Origin: Chimonanthus salicifolius
Taxonomy: Eukaryota; Streptophyta; Magnoliopsida; Laurales; Calycanthaceae
Assembly: GCA_013350335.1 (NCBI GenBank)
Contig: CM023533.1
Location: 32,780,869 to 32,844,868 of the forward strand
Length of the DNA: 64,000 bases
Direction of reading: 5' to 3'
Shown: positions 11,287 through 23,300 of the stretch, piece by piece
Layout: each line of letters opens with the position of its first letter
Position numbering within the stretch: position 1 is the first letter of the stretch
The notes under the pieces: generated by a model
Told to the model about the DNA's origin: nothing
Seen by the model: the letters and a program-made list of their open reading frames with translations, nothing else
The model's database searches: none
Program-made: the position numbers and the translations under genes

Positions 11287-12140
11287 TAATATTACATTTG
11301 TTTTGAGAAAATTTGGACAAGCTTTGATGTGATTCAAATTTTGAGATGTGAAATTCAATTTCATTGAGATCTACTTAAAATGAATTCAAATTTTGATAGA
11401 TAACTAATAGTCTAAAAAAAAAAAAACAATATGATATTATTTAGAGGTCTTCACTTATAAAATACTATTTTACCTTTTATTACCACTTCTTGAAAATTTT
11501 AAAAACATAATTTGAGTTTTAAAATACTATTCAATTAATTTGACTCAATTTCAATTTATTAAAGTGTGTGAGGTGTATACATGGCAACATAAATACATGA
11601 TGGCTAAAATCTTTTTGTCATTTTATTATCTTAGACTTATAAAATTTTATTATTATGATTGAATAAAGAACAACTATGATTAATCATAGACACTCTGCTC
11701 ATTCTCATATAACATATTAACATTAGCATAAGTGGACTCTTATCATAGTTAATATTTTATTATTCCTAAAAATTATTCACACATTAGAATACATACAGAG
11801 ACTCATTTATACATGACTTTCAAATGTTAGGAATGAAATTGAAATTATTGAAAACGTAAGTATGTATTTATAATTACCCAATAACATAGGCATTAATTCA
11901 AATTTTTAATATGTGTGGAGCTATGAGATAAGAAGTTTTATTTTTATTTTTATTATTAATTTTCCTATATTGATTAATTATATAATAGGATCTACTTATT
12001 GATGAGACTTGAGAGGATTGATGTGACATTCTCATGTTTTTATAAGTTAAAATCATCTATTGTTAATTTTAATATTAAAAATAGATGAAACTTAAATAAA
12101 TAATTTGAGTATGTATATGACCGATATTTAATGAAAAAAT
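11287..12140. other. AT-rich 3' non-coding part of the hAT element
   Basis: The stretch between the transposase stop and the palindromic terminus is AT-rich, with short A-runs and no convincing ORF. I see no further gene in it. Confidence 0.6.
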
Positions 12141-12283
12141 TATATTTTCAAGAAGCCCAAAATTTTCCGACATTACCCAAAAAAAATCGGACCAAAAAAA
12201 AAAAAAAAAAAACCAGAAGAGAGAGAAATTTACCGGCCGGTATATCGGCCGATATACCGGTTTACCCGGTATTTGTACCCCTG
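12141..12283 (+). mobile_element. Probable 3' terminus of the hAT element
   Basis: A palindromic subterminal block with CCGGTATATCGGCCGATATA near 12240 is followed by a GGTATTTGTACCCCTG end. Read from the outside, the end is CAGGGGTAC..., a typical hAT terminal inverted repeat start. The expected 8-bp target duplication would begin with the next bases, ATGTTGAC. The matching 5' end is not in the window, so the element should begin to the left of position 1. Confidence 0.6.
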
Positions 12284-12622
12284 ATGTTGACTATGTTAAC
12301 TTACACTAAGCAAAATTTTAATTAGTATACATTACATTTGTAAAATGCCTGTAATAGGAAAACCCAAATCACAATTATTTATTGTGCCACTTACCTACTC
12401 AACTTTTCTGCTTCTCCACACTCGATTTCAGATTTTCGTGGTAAATTACCATTATATCCCCATATTTTTACTCATTCCAACGAAGTTCATTTCGACATTC
12501 ATTCGAATGAATCATTCATTCGAACGAATGGCGAAGTGTAATTTTAGTTCATTCGAATGAATGGGCTGAATAGTGTTTATTCATTCGAATGAATTGGGAA
12601 GTATAAATTTATTTCTTTAAAG
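12284..12622. repeat. Palindrome-rich segment with ATTCATTCGAATGAAT motifs
   Basis: At least three near-copies of the perfect palindrome ATTCATTCGAATGAAT lie between 12495 and 12592. The block 12533-12563 (starting GAAGTGTAATTTTAGTTCAT) recurs inverted at 13733-13763, so it may be one arm of a larger element holding everything between. No gene is visible. Confidence 0.6.
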
Positions 12623-12905
12623 TTATTTTTTAAACACTGTGTATTTTTAAAATTTCTTAAATTGAATATCCGGACTAATTACGATAACCTAATAAAAATA
12701 CTTTAAGATTTAAAGGTCTTTTGATACTCCCAAAATGCTTAAAATATAGTGTTTTACAAATAAGGGTATCCGCCGGCTGTGCCGAAAACACATTTGAGAG
12801 TGTCAAAAGACCTTGAAGTCTTAAAGTATTTTTATCAGGTTATCGTAATTAGTCCGGATATTCAATTTGAGAAATTTTGGAAATACACAGTGCTTAAAAA
12901 ATAAT
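12623..12905. mobile_element. Foldback (long inverted-repeat) MITE, copy 1
   Basis: The left arm runs from ATTTTTTAAACACTGTGTAT through CCGGACTAATTACGATAACC and AAGGTCTTTTGATACTC. The right arm repeats these in reverse complement (GTGTCAAAAGACCTTGAAGT, GGTTATCGTAATTAGTCCGG, CACAGTGCTTAAAAAAT). Arms of more than 100 bp enclose a loop of about 70 bp. There is no coding capacity. Confidence 0.88.
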
Positions 12906-12976
12906 TGTCCTGTCAATGTTACAGTAATGCATAGTGCATTAGTTAAATAATAAAATCTCCTTTAAAATTTAAAATT

Positions 12977-13258
12977 TATTTTTTAAGTATGGTGTATTTC
13001 TAAAATTTCTCAAATTGAATATCCAAACTAATTATGATAACCTGATAAAAATAATTTAAGACTTCAAGGTCTTTTGACACTCTCAAATGTGTTTTCGGTA
13101 CAGTCGAGGGATATTCTTATTTGTAAAATATTGTGTTTTAAGCATTTGAGAGTGTCAAAAGACCTTAAAGTCTTAAAGTATTTTTATCAGGTTATCGTAA
13201 TTAGTCCGAACATTCAATTTAAGAAATTTTGAAAATATACAGTGCTTAAAAAATAACT
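12977..13258. mobile_element. Foldback MITE, copy 2
   Basis: A second copy of the same inverted-repeat element lies about 70 bp after the first. It contains AACTAATTATGATAACCTGA and the matching reverse arm GGTTATCGTAATTAGTCCGA, with the same AAGGTCTTTTGACACTC core. It differs from copy 1 by scattered substitutions and a different loop. Confidence 0.88.
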
Positions 13259-13379
13259 TTAAAATTTTAAATGAAATTTTATTATTTAAATAATGTACAG
13301 TGTGCATAGTGTAGCATGAATGGTTCGAATCAACCATCCGTCATTCGAACCAATGGGATAAACAATAATACGGAATACT

Positions 13380-13732
13380 TTTCAAGTGATATGCTGACCC
13401 ATGAGCCAGAGGCCAAGCCCTAAAGTGGCTGATCCAAGTGAAACTGGGCCCTGTCGGACGGACTGGTAGAGTAGGCTGGTCGGATTCGACAGTCCAACTG
13501 TGGGTGGGAGTTATGGAAAGTCCCACATCTGAAGTTGAGGAGTTAGAGAGAGGGTTTATAAGTAGCCTTACTCCTTCAAATAAGCAAGATGCGTTTTGGA
13601 CCCGGATTTAGGCCGGGTCCGATCTAAAAACGGTGCGGGCTCACACGTGTGCACGTGTGGGCCAAAGTGGACAATATCATGTTGGACGGAACCCCAAGTC
13701 CTTTTTATGGGCTGAACTATTACATTTTTCGC
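13380..13732 (+). mobile_element. LTR/TRIM-like retroelement fragment
   Basis: The segment contains GAAAGTCCCACATCTGAAG, then GGTTTATAAGTAGCC (TATA-like), a GGACCCGG/CCGGGTCC inverted pair and AAAGTGGACAATATCATG. The last motif is shared with the miniature LTR element at 37488-39501 (AAAGCGGA..ATATCATGCTGG). The order of a CCCACAT block, a TATA box and an ACAATATCATG end is that of a short LTR. Exact ends and a target duplication were not found. Confidence 0.5.
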
Positions 13733-13763
13733 CATTCATTCAAATGAACTAAAATTACACTTC

Positions 13764-14446
13764 TTTCTGTCCAAATGAACTAAAATCACACCTTATTTAT
13801 TGAATACATTTATGTCACCATTATATGCCCTGTATCAACAGTGTTCTTTACTGAGCCGATGCTTGTTTGGACATTAAAAGGCCATGCAGAAACGATTCTT
13901 CATGACCGACTTGCTTTCATACCTAGAGAAACCATAAACTTTTGGTTGAAAAGAACTCTGAGTTATTTTCTTCGACAATTTTAATGTAAGACTCAGTAAT
14001 TTTTAATTAAAAGGATTTCTTTAATTTTGTAGAAAACATTCTTCCAATTTAAAATTCTGGTTTGCCTCCAATTTTAAACTAAAAGATTAAAAAATACCTA
14101 AATTTTAAACATTTGAAAATAGTTTCAATTTAATTTGTTAAGAAGAAATAGAGTCTCAAGGTGCAGTGCCTTTGTAAGATTTCCCCCGACCACAACTTTT
14201 TAATATTGAAGGCATTCAGAAATTTAAAATTGAAAATATCAAGAGTGAATTTCGTGACCATTGAAAATGAGTTCTTTGCAATTTCAGAAAAAAAATATAA
14301 AAAGAGAATTTAATATTCCTTCTCAAGGTTGACTAAAATATTATTTTAATCTTATATTTTTGTCCTTAAACTAATGAATTTTGAAAATCAAACTCACAAA
14401 AATAAAATAATTAAGTGGAGATAAATGTCAGTCTCTTAATATCAAT
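13764..14446. other. Gene-free AT-rich DNA
   Basis: I see no ORF, RNA gene or clear repeat boundary here beyond short A/T runs. Confidence 0.5.
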
Positions 14447-14457
14447 ATTGCCCTCAA

Positions 14458-14622
14458 TATGAGTGTAGTTTAACTGATTGCCTCATGCTTTAGGAAGTGG
14501 GAGGTTGCATTTTCGAGTCCCTATGGCCTATCCTTGGTGTGCCTTTGGGTAGTAAGCTCATCTGTGTGAAGATTTTAGTAAGACTGTGTGTGAATTTTCC
14601 ACACCTTAATCCAAAAAAAAAA
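14458..14622 (+). mobile_element. tRNA-derived SINE with target duplication
   Basis: The 165-bp element has an A-box-like TAGTTTAACTG near its 5' end, a B-box-like TTTTCGAGTCCC about 50 bp later and a 3' A-tail. It is flanked by the direct repeat ATTGCCCTCAA (14447-14457 and 14623-14633), a target-site duplication. A related copy lies near 54081-54215. Transcription by RNA polymerase III is expected for the family. Confidence 0.85.
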
Positions 14623-14633
14623 ATTGCCCTCAA

Positions 14634-15665
14634 CACATCCTGACCCACAAAATGTGGCCAGCCCATAATTATATCATCAATTTATAATATATAGCATGCT
14701 TGTGGTTCCATATCTTGACATAAAAGGAAAGGATATGGATTGCTTGTCTATCAAAAATTATCCTTTTTCCTGCAATTCTAATCATCAAAATCTAAGGGTA
14801 GCCCAATTTTGTATTGAAAAATTAAAAAAAAAAACCATGATATTGCAAAACACACACAATCACATAGAAACACACGAAATTTATGTGGTTGGATAGTATA
14901 TTTATATCTACATTAAGATGGGTTAGCAATTTCAGTATCTTAAAAAATAAGATTAAAATGCTCTCTTCCTCTAACCTCTCTTAACCCTAGAAAACCTTTG
15001 AAGATACACTATACATTGACATTTAGTACAAAATTACTCTTATAACTCAAAGTGGAAACAAGAAATCAACACGAGCCCTTCTCACTTTGTTGATCTTCCT
15101 CTTTCAATTATTATCTCCAATCTTATTGGCATGATCATAACTATTACCATTGGTTCTTTGAGAAGTCTTTAATGTGGCCGACCAGCCTAGGCCATATCCA
15201 GCCCAAATCTGTCTAGGCTCGGTCTAGCAAAGACCATTTCTGACCTTAAAGATAACTAGGATCTCCATCTGGGCCGAACTAGCCAAGCTCAGATCCAGTT
15301 TTTTTGCAAGAACAGATCAATTTTCTCCAACTTTCCCTTGCTTTAGGAGAAAAGCACGTTTCTACAATAATAGGTGAAATGGCAGTAGATTGCAGAATAC
15401 ATCACCTTAATAATTCTCTCTCTTCATGTAGAACCAGACATGGAGAAATGATGGAATCAAACCTTTTGGACTTCTAGCACATCACACAAAAACCATAACT
15501 CGAACTATAATCATGTAAATGAGTTCAAAGATCTTGTACATAAAAGGCATCCATTACATTCAATACAGAGCATACAACAAGCAGCCCATCACATCTTACT
15601 GGATCTATCAACAGTAACATATAGATAGCAGTAGATTGCATCTACTAAGTTGCAGAAGAAGATGA
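14634..15665. other. Intergenic, 3' flank of the DUF247 gene
   Basis: No gene is seen. The part next to 15666 should hold the 3' UTR of the minus-strand DUF247 gene. The rest is AT-rich, with a run of A near 14824. Confidence 0.5.
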
Positions 15666-17171
15666 CTAGCTACAAGTATAGACAGAACAAAGAGTTTGAA
15701 CAAAGGTGAGAAAAAGCAAGATAAATGCAGCGACCAAGGAAAGAACAGACCATGGGCTGCTAAAATAGTTGCGGACTAAGCTTGCGCGCCACTGATGCGT
15801 CTTTCTTTTACAGTATTTGTTCACTTCGTCATACATACCATAGAGGTAATGTTCTCGATGGAGGACAACCCCACTGGATAGCCGGTTGAATAGTTCAGCG
15901 ACTCCTTCGTCGCTGCCCAAGAAGTGTTGGATAATGTCCTTCTTGTGGAGCAATCCCACATCAGTTGAGTTGTTGACAATGTAATCCATGAATTCAACAT
16001 ACCCACTGAACTGATACACTGCTGCGGAGTCAGGGTAGAATTGCTCAAAGGCAATCAGATTTCGAAATTCAGAGTTGGAAGAATATCGTATGAGCAGAGG
16101 CGGAATTTCCATGATCCCATCTTTGAACGTCACATCTATGAGGCTAGCGCAATTCTCCTTCTTCTTGAATTTGATTCCCGAGTCATGCAGAGCTGCAGCA
16201 GTAGGTATTGTGGCGACCGCGAATTCATATTGCTTTCCATTGCTATTACTACCCCTCGAATTCTCCTTCTTTTGAATGGGAGAGTAGTTCTGAAAACAAG
16301 TGATGACTGAGGGTAATAGGTCCACACCCTTTGATCTGTACTGTGGGGTTGGATTAGGGGAACTTGTTTTCAAGTCATTCTCTTGTGGCAAAGGCATAAA
16401 AGTGAGATAAGCATGGTAAAGGTGGAGCAAGTGATAGATTGGATGGGGAGGGATGATCTTCTTCTCCTCCGCCTTGCACCCTACGTTCCGCATCGACATG
16501 GTATGGCAGAATTTGAGGGCAAGGTTGGTGAAGGGAGCTTTATTTTCTTCGTTGGTAGCTGAAAGTTCGAATATCTTCTCAACGACGAAAAATGGAATTT
16601 GGTTTTCTAACAATAGCATATCACATGATACCAAGGACTTCATCCACTCTAGATTGAAGGCATACTTTTCTTGAATGAATTCAGAGATGAAGCAACCATC
16701 AAGCAGCATCATTTCTACGAAGTCCTCACCTTTGAGCTTCATCTTTTCTTCTTCTTCTTCTGAGTGGCAGCTTCTTGCTTTCACATCTTTGAACTTGATC
16801 TTTTCTTCTTCTTCTTCTTCTGAATAGCAGCTTCTTGCTTTCACACTCAATTCCAAGATTGCTGAAATATAGTCCTCGAAGCCATGCTGACTACGAGATA
16901 GCATTTGTTTCAGACACTGCCATTTATGCGCCTCCATGGGCTGGAGCATTTTCTTGCCCCTGTGGTAAGGACCCATGGAGATGACCAGAGGCTCGTATGG
17001 GTCATTCTCCCCTAGACGAATTCGTTCAGGGACTCTGGGGATGGTTCTGGTTGCCTCCCCATTATTCGTCGTCCAACTGCAGAGCTTGTTCGCAATGGAT
17101 TTCCCCAAGGCAGCAACATCTATCAGTACATCTCTCTGTGAAGTAGCAGGAGCCTCCATTTCACCTACCAT
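15666..17171 (-). CDS. DUF247 (UPF0481) membrane-anchored plant protein
   Basis: This intronless gene encodes about 501 residues from the Met at 17171, a usual length for the family. The DUF247 signature is clear: IPRVPERIRLGENDPYEPLV, ISMGPYHRGKKML, PMEAHKWQCLKQML, MMLLDGCFISEF and DMLLLENQIPFFVVEKIF. The central part contains LIDVTFKDGIMEIPPL and ENLIAFEQ-like FRNLIAFEQFYP. A C-terminal hydrophobic helix (SVLSLVAAFILLFLTFVQTL) suggests a single membrane anchor. The open frame extends upstream to 17285, but a TATA box at about 17254-17260 lies inside that extension, so the downstream Met at 17171 (or 17159) is the more likely start. The biochemical role of DUF247 is unknown in general; some grass members act in self-incompatibility. 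An acidic segment is internally duplicated. No lesion is visible. Confidence 0.93.
   Translation of the reverse strand: MVGEMEAPATSQRDVLIDVAALGKSIANKLCSWTTNNGEATRTIPRVPERIRLGENDPYEPLVISMGPYHRGKKMLQPMEAHKWQCLKQMLSRSQHGFEDYISAILELSVKARSCYSEEEEEEKIKFKDVKARSCHSEEEEEKMKLKGEDFVEMMLLDGCFISEFIQEKYAFNLEWMKSLVSCDMLLLENQIPFFVVEKIFELSATNEENKAPFTNLALKFCHTMSMRNVGCKAEEKKIIPPHPIYHLLHLYHAYLTFMPLPQENDLKTSSPNPTPQYRSKGVDLLPSVITCFQNYSPIQKKENSRGSNSNGKQYEFAVATIPTAAALHDSGIKFKKKENCASLIDVTFKDGIMEIPPLLIRYSSNSEFRNLIAFEQFYPDSAAVYQFSGYVEFMDYIVNNSTDVGLLHKKDIIQHFLGSDEGVAELFNRLSSGVVLHREHYLYGMYDEVNKYCKRKTHQWRASLVRNYFSSPWSVLSLVAAFILLFLTFVQTLCSVYTCS
16733..16852 (-). repeat. 60-bp in-frame tandem duplication inside the DUF247 gene
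   Basis: The CTTCTTGCTTTCACA block recurs at 16771 and 16831, a 60-bp period. It duplicates a 20-residue acidic/basic segment with the core VKARSC(Y/H)SEEEEE. Unequal exchange at the GAA (TTC) run is a likely origin, and the frame is kept. Confidence 0.9.
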
Positions 17172-17253
17172 CACTGCTGCTTCTTCCAAGTGCTGTGAAT
17201 TGTTATCTGATGATCTCTTGCAAGTGTGGCTTTTCATCACAATTGAATGCACC

Positions 17254-17260
17254 TTATATA
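17254..17260 (-). promoter_or_regulatory. TATA box of the DUF247 gene
   Basis: On the minus strand the sequence reads TGTATATAAGGTGCA. Transcription would start about 30 bp downstream, near 17225, which leaves the Met codons at 17285 and 17237 upstream of the transcript and favours 17171 as start. It was chosen from the sequence alone. Confidence 0.55.
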
Positions 17261-17285
17261 CACACAAATGTGAACAGTAGAACAT

Positions 17286-20220
17286 TTTTCATTAACCACT
17301 TCCATTCTTATAATTCTTCCAATCCTTTTTACTGTTTTTAAGCACGACCAATCATCTACAATACAGCACTATAAACTTGTCCATCTTCTTTTAGAAATTT
17401 GCCAGAGGCACAGTGTTGTGCTTAAGCTTGTTCATACTAGTATTTTTGTATTGTTTAGGACTTGGGACTGTATTTTACCGTTCCAAATCCTTAAAACTAT
17501 TGAAAGTATCATGGACATGAATAGCAGTGCACCAAATAGATTACCCAAAAGATAATTCTTGCTGTAACTGATAAACACATAAGTAGGCTTCATTCTTAAA
17601 AATTGACTTGATAAGAGAGGGTGCCCTGCCGATGTACTTGTAAACCCCAAGACCCAAAGGTCCACAGGCAATGCGCTAGAGTCAAAGACATTCGGCTCTC
17701 TCCCTCTACATAGGATTAGAGATCTGAACCCGACCCATTCCCGTGATACCTTTGCTTTGATACTATAATAAACACACGAATAAAACTCATCTTTAAAAAC
17801 TGACTTGAAAGGAGAGGGTGTCAATGTGCTTCAAAGATTTAAAATATATATACACATACTCTTTAGGATTTTATTAAATTATTTGATTTACTCTTAAATA
17901 GATCAAGTAATAAATACTCATATTCATAAATTCATTAAATTGATCACAACTCTCTCATTCCATCTATCAAACTGTAGTTTTAATAATTTTACAAAATACT
18001 CATCCTAACTATTAGTAGCAATTATTTTCAATGAAAAGGACTCGCACCAGACAGCTTGTAAAATCGTGAGTCTGTGTTTCACATGATGCTGTGAACCCAA
18101 GGGGGATGGAACTTTACTGATTTGTATTATTGATCTGATGGGAACCCTTTGTCCTTCATGACCAACTCCCACTGAATTATTACCTCTAACTTTATCAAGA
18201 AATTCTTCTCATCTATAAAAAAAAAAAAAAAAAAGAAGTTTGAGTTTAATTCATATGTAAATTCTTTTGAACTATTCTTCATAAAATTACACTTCATCGA
18301 CTTACTCAGTATTTGTACATTGAGAGATTTACACATGTTCATAGGATTAATCTTGTCTTCAATGTGAGATGAAAATATCTATGTTAAAAGAAAATATTAA
18401 ACTCACTCTAACTTGCTAAACTATAGTTATGACTCAATTATAGATCGTGTGAATCTTTTTGAGCTCTCGAGTATCAGCAATGGGATCGATTAAATCAAAT
18501 TCGAAATTATTGAATGGTTTTTGGACTCTGTGGTTCACCGGCAGACTCAGTGGAAAAAGCATGAATAACGTGACAAGCATTATTGACTGATAAACAAAGT
18601 GATAGAAAAGGAAAGTTAGGGTCATTTTCTAAGACCAATTTAGCTGATTGGACAGCTCATTCAAAGAGTTTTAAATGAAGAAAAAATGAAAATTAAGAAG
18701 ATAGAATCACTAAAATTTTAAGATCTCATCTATTTAGAGTTAAAATTATATTTTATACGATATGTATAGACCAATATTCAAATTCATACAGATAAGTATC
18801 AACCAAATTGTTGACCCTAGTTAAATTTAAAAGTTTAAATGCTAGAATTATAAGATTAAGATGAATAAATGAGATATATTTTTACCTTTTCTTAATTCAA
18901 CTGTATTAGGTCTATCCAAAAACTGCTTAGCTAAAGAGACCAGTGCATTCTTTAAAATATTATTAAAAAGGATATAAATGTAGTTTAAAATATTGATTAA
19001 TATGACTTTAATTTTTGAAAAATTGATATGACTGAGGCACTGGGCTGATATTTTATGTTCAACCAATTACAACCAACCGCACCAATTATTGTACCAAAAA
19101 GATAATAGGTTAGAAAGTATGAAACAGATATTTAGTGGAGCTCCTTTTTAGGAGTCACTCCCATTGGTTAGGAGCAAGATAATGTTTTCCCTTTTAGATT
19201 GTCGTGTGAAAAACTCCTACTAAAATTTGAAGGGATAAACTTATTATTTTTAAGGTAAATCAAAATTACGTTATCTAGACTCGAATCTGCCATCTTTCAC
19301 TTTTTGAAATGTGACACAATCATTTAAACTACAATTATATGGATTAATAGGGATGCATGTTTTATTGGGTCTAATAAGATCCATTTCAAGAGTGGATCAT
19401 AAATTATTTAGTGCAGAGGCCAATGTATAAAATTATATTGTTAGAAAGCGGGTTTTTTTTTTTTTTTTCTTTAAAAAGAAAAAACAATTGAGTTTACAAA
19501 TCTCCTACTATATAGACTTTGTGGAGAAACTTAGGGAAAGTGGAGTATACATTTATGCGAAGAGACTACATTTTTATCATGAATTAGGTCTCACGAGTTT
19601 GGGTGAAATATATTGAAGATTTTATGAATGATATAATGAATAGAAACTCTTCAAATTGAAGATCATAATATTGTGAGATGAGTCATAAAAATCAATGACT
19701 TTAACAATCAATTTTTCAAAGGCTAAAATCATAAGATTAATTTGATGATGATACTCAAATGTTACACATCTAATATCTTTAGTATATTTTACATATTCCA
19801 TCAAAAAATATATGACTTACTTTAATATTTAAATAATAGCTTCTCTAAATAAAGAAACTTTGTGAAGTCATCATAGAGCTTCTTAATTTTGAAATATATT
19901 TGCTTAAAAAATTAAGAAAGATACAGAAGAAGAGCTAACCATATAATATGAAAAAATATATGGATTAACGGCTAATCGCACTAGAGTATAAAGCACAATC
20001 CATAAGGGTTAGTTGTTGTAATTGTAAAAATTATGAATTCAAGTTTTATACACATTAAATAGCAGAGATGTCACTTATATTTTGATGATAATTTTTTTAG
20101 TGAAACATTTTAAAATTTCATCTATTTGATAATATTATTTAAAAAAATGAGCAATTAGTTGTTGCATGTCATCGAAAAGGAAATAATTTTCGCTTGCATG
20201 TGGCATGTCTAACTTCATAT
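17286..20220. other. Gene-free AT-rich intergenic DNA
   Basis: A 130-codon open frame on the minus strand (17432-17824) has no recognisable motif and spans two near-identical bits (AAAA(A/C)TGACTTGA(T/A)A(A/G)GAGAGGGTG near 17600 and 17797), so it is repeat rather than gene. An A18 run lies at about 18216, and an AGAGATTTACACATG motif at 18325 resembles the SINE at 24785-24969. Nothing else is supported. Confidence 0.5.
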
Positions 20221-20228
20221 GTTTCAAA

Positions 20229-20361
20229 CAGCGATACAAATCTCGACTACACGATATGTATCAGTCGATATCTGATATATATCACCGATATCGACCCATA
20301 AAAATAGTTTTTAAAAATAAAATAAAAGAAAGAAATTTTTCGACCTAGATTTAAATCCCTG
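20229..20361. mobile_element. 133-bp hAT-type MITE with 8-bp target duplication
   Basis: The element starts CAGCGATACAAATC and ends GATTTAAATCCCTG, so the outermost bases of both ends read CAG inwards. It is flanked by GTTTCAAA (20221-20228) and ATTTCAAA (20362-20369), an 8-bp duplication with one mismatch. Internally it has ATATC/GATAT palindromes and a GAAAGAAATTTTTCGACC block. Size, ends and duplication length mark a non-autonomous hAT element related to copies at 24980, 26525 and 31580. Confidence 0.82.
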
Positions 20362-20369
20362 ATTTCAAA

Positions 20370-23300
20370 CACATATCTCACAGTTTTTTTTTTGAAACTA
20401 ATTTCATAAATATATGTAAATTTTTTAATTTACACACACTAATTAAATAGATGAAGAATAATTCTATATAAAATGTTTGGAGAAGAATTTTACCGTAAAT
20501 CAAAATCAAAATCAAAATCAAAATATCTCTCAGTGGCTCAAGAGAAAAGAAAAGAATATGCCCTTTAATAATGATTAGATGCTCAGTATAAATCTTCCAG
20601 ATAAAGGCGATCTTCATCCATCAATCTCATTCCTCCACATGTTCTACTAAAATCAAAGGAATCTTTTTATTTCAATTGTTTACATGCAGAAGCTCCTAGA
20701 CACTTCTTCTGGAGGAAGATGAACTTGTTATTATCTGGAGGAGGACCTCCAGAAACAGGGAAATTTACAAGAGAAGTACTCTTTTTTTTTCAAAAAAAAA
20801 ATAGGGTTTAGGCTATTTGAATAGAGGTTAACTCATTGTTCACCTTTGATAGGTGATGGTTAGGACCTAATAACAGGATAGAAATATCGCTATTTCATAA
20901 TATAGGTTGTCTCGAATCTCGATATCTCAGATTTTGAATATCGATTAAAATATCAGTCGATATAATCTCTTTTTCTTTTTGTTTTTTTTTTAAATATTGA
21001 TTTTTTTATTTTTTCTAAATTAAAAGAAGTTAGTTCTAAAAAAATTGAAAGTCCAAATATCAGCGAAAGTGAGCCAGAAGGACCGATCGTATATGGTGGC
21101 AAGGGTTCTGCTCGTGATAATAAAATATTAGTACTGCTGAAATAAAAAATTATTCATTGTGAATTGAATGTCTTGTCAATCGAATGATTAATTTTATATA
21201 GAATTTATATTATGTGATAAAATGAATTAATTTGATAGATTTATTTAAAGAGTGTGAAAATGTTAATTTCACATGTAAATTCAAAAAAAAATTATATATT
21301 GAAATAAGTTTAAATTAGATAAAAAGCTAGCTGATAAAGATGATAATGAATATAAAGAAAAAATAGTTATAAACTTTTAATAAAATATTAATTAAATGAT
21401 TGACAGCAAGCCAGTTCACAAAGGTTAACTTACCCTTGTATATATTTGATAAACTGTGTATCAGATTCAATTCCCAATTCATCGAAGATAATGAAGGTCT
21501 CTATCTACATAAGGTCTCGTATACAATCCACATGGCAAATTTATTTTGTTTAGGTTCATTTTTGTTGCTTTATACATAAAGGTCTCTATCTACATGTACC
21601 GAATAAAATTAAATAGAGTGACTTTTTTTATAGTGAAATAAGATTCAAACTCAAGACTTCTACTTCGATTCTTAACCAACAGACATAAAACTCTGCTCGA
21701 ACATATCAGCAGCGATTTATTATTACTTCAACCATCTAATTCAACTTCAATTTACAAGATCTCCTAACAAGTTTTTGTGAGATTTTCACGAGAACAGTCA
21801 AAGGTTACTTGGGCTCACATTAAAGTTCTTGGCTTGTATATGGTATGTTTAAAATTTTATCTTGATTTGATAAAAGAAATCATATTTTTTAAGGCCTTCA
21901 AAATTTTATATTTATTTAACAATAAAAATTAATTGGATTAGATTCATAGACTTTAAAAGTTAAATTGATGTCAAATTCAATAGTGTAATTCACAAGAGAC
22001 AGGTGGGTGTAAGGGTGGAATTAAATCTATTATATATATATATATAATAATGATCCTTTAAAAACAATTTTTAATTTGTGGGTCCCATAATAGATCTAGT
22101 AGATCCAATTCTCCTCTCACATCCACTTCCAGTCCCCTCTCTCCCTCTAATGAATCACAACCGAGTATCCAATTTAACACTAATTTGACTTTTAAAGCTA
22201 ATTCATCTAATCTGATGAATTTCTACTGTTAGATAAATGTGACATTCTGAAGAGTTACAACACATGACTTATCTTATCCAAATCAAAATAAAATTTTATA
22301 TGTACCATATTCAAGTCAAGACCTTTTAATCCAACCCATCCATATGAGCTTAGATGACACTCTTCGACCGTTCTTACGAAAGTCTTATGAGAACTAATTC
22401 TTAGGGATATATAAACACTTTAGGTTGAAACTCAAGACCTATTTAATAAATGCATTGAAGTAAATGAGTTGGATTCATGTTAGGGTTTTGTAACATCCAA
22501 CCTCCTAACCTGGCCTAATTGCAGCCTAACTCAACAATTTATCAACCAACCCGGCAACCTAACTTTGGATAAGAACAGGGTTGGATTGAGTGTTGAAACC
22601 TATCCAACAACTGAGTGAGTACTTAATACTGCCCCAACCCACTTAATGATAAGGGGCTGGCTAGGTTCGACCTGAGGGTGCATCATGAATTAGTCTACAA
22701 CCTATTCAACATGGGTCAACACTATCCAAACCCACTTAAGAATCGAATTGGGTTCGAGCTAGGGTTCATAATCAACTAGCCGGTCAGCTAAACTTAGCCT
22801 AACCTTATCAGAACCTTGGTCATCTCTACTTCAATGTGTACCCTGTAACACACCTGTTTGGACCATTCTCTTTGATACCTTCTCAGGCCCAAATAATGTA
22901 TCTTTGGGTCCATATATCTTGGGCCTTTTTTTAATAACTACTAGTTACCCACCCTTTGTAATGCTTCTGGGGTTCACAATCCATGAGTTTGAACTTTGGA
23001 AAGTACCTCTTATTCTCCAATATTCTTGGGCCAGGCCTCTAAGGCAGCAGATCAACATTCAAGCGCAAAACCCTCTTCACTTGAACTCCAATTTGCAAGC
23101 TTTTTGAAGCAGCCAAAATCAATGAGATCACCATCTTTTGGGCCCATATCTGCATGTTGAATCTTAGGCCCAAATAGTTAAACTTTTCTGTTTTCTAGTT
23201 CAAAGGCAGAGGTTATTTAGGCCCACTTCGGCTTGGGTACAACATCTGTAGTGGGCTGATCAATTGCGTTGAGAGAGAAGGAATATAATTTACCGAAGGG

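Noticed and set aside
14458..14622. Functional tRNA gene
   Set aside because: The boxes are present but no cloverleaf with acceptor stem is evident; A-tail and target duplication identify a SINE.
17432..17824. 130-codon minus-strand gene
   Set aside because: No domain, unusual composition, and internal repeated words; it overlaps dispersed repeat sequence.
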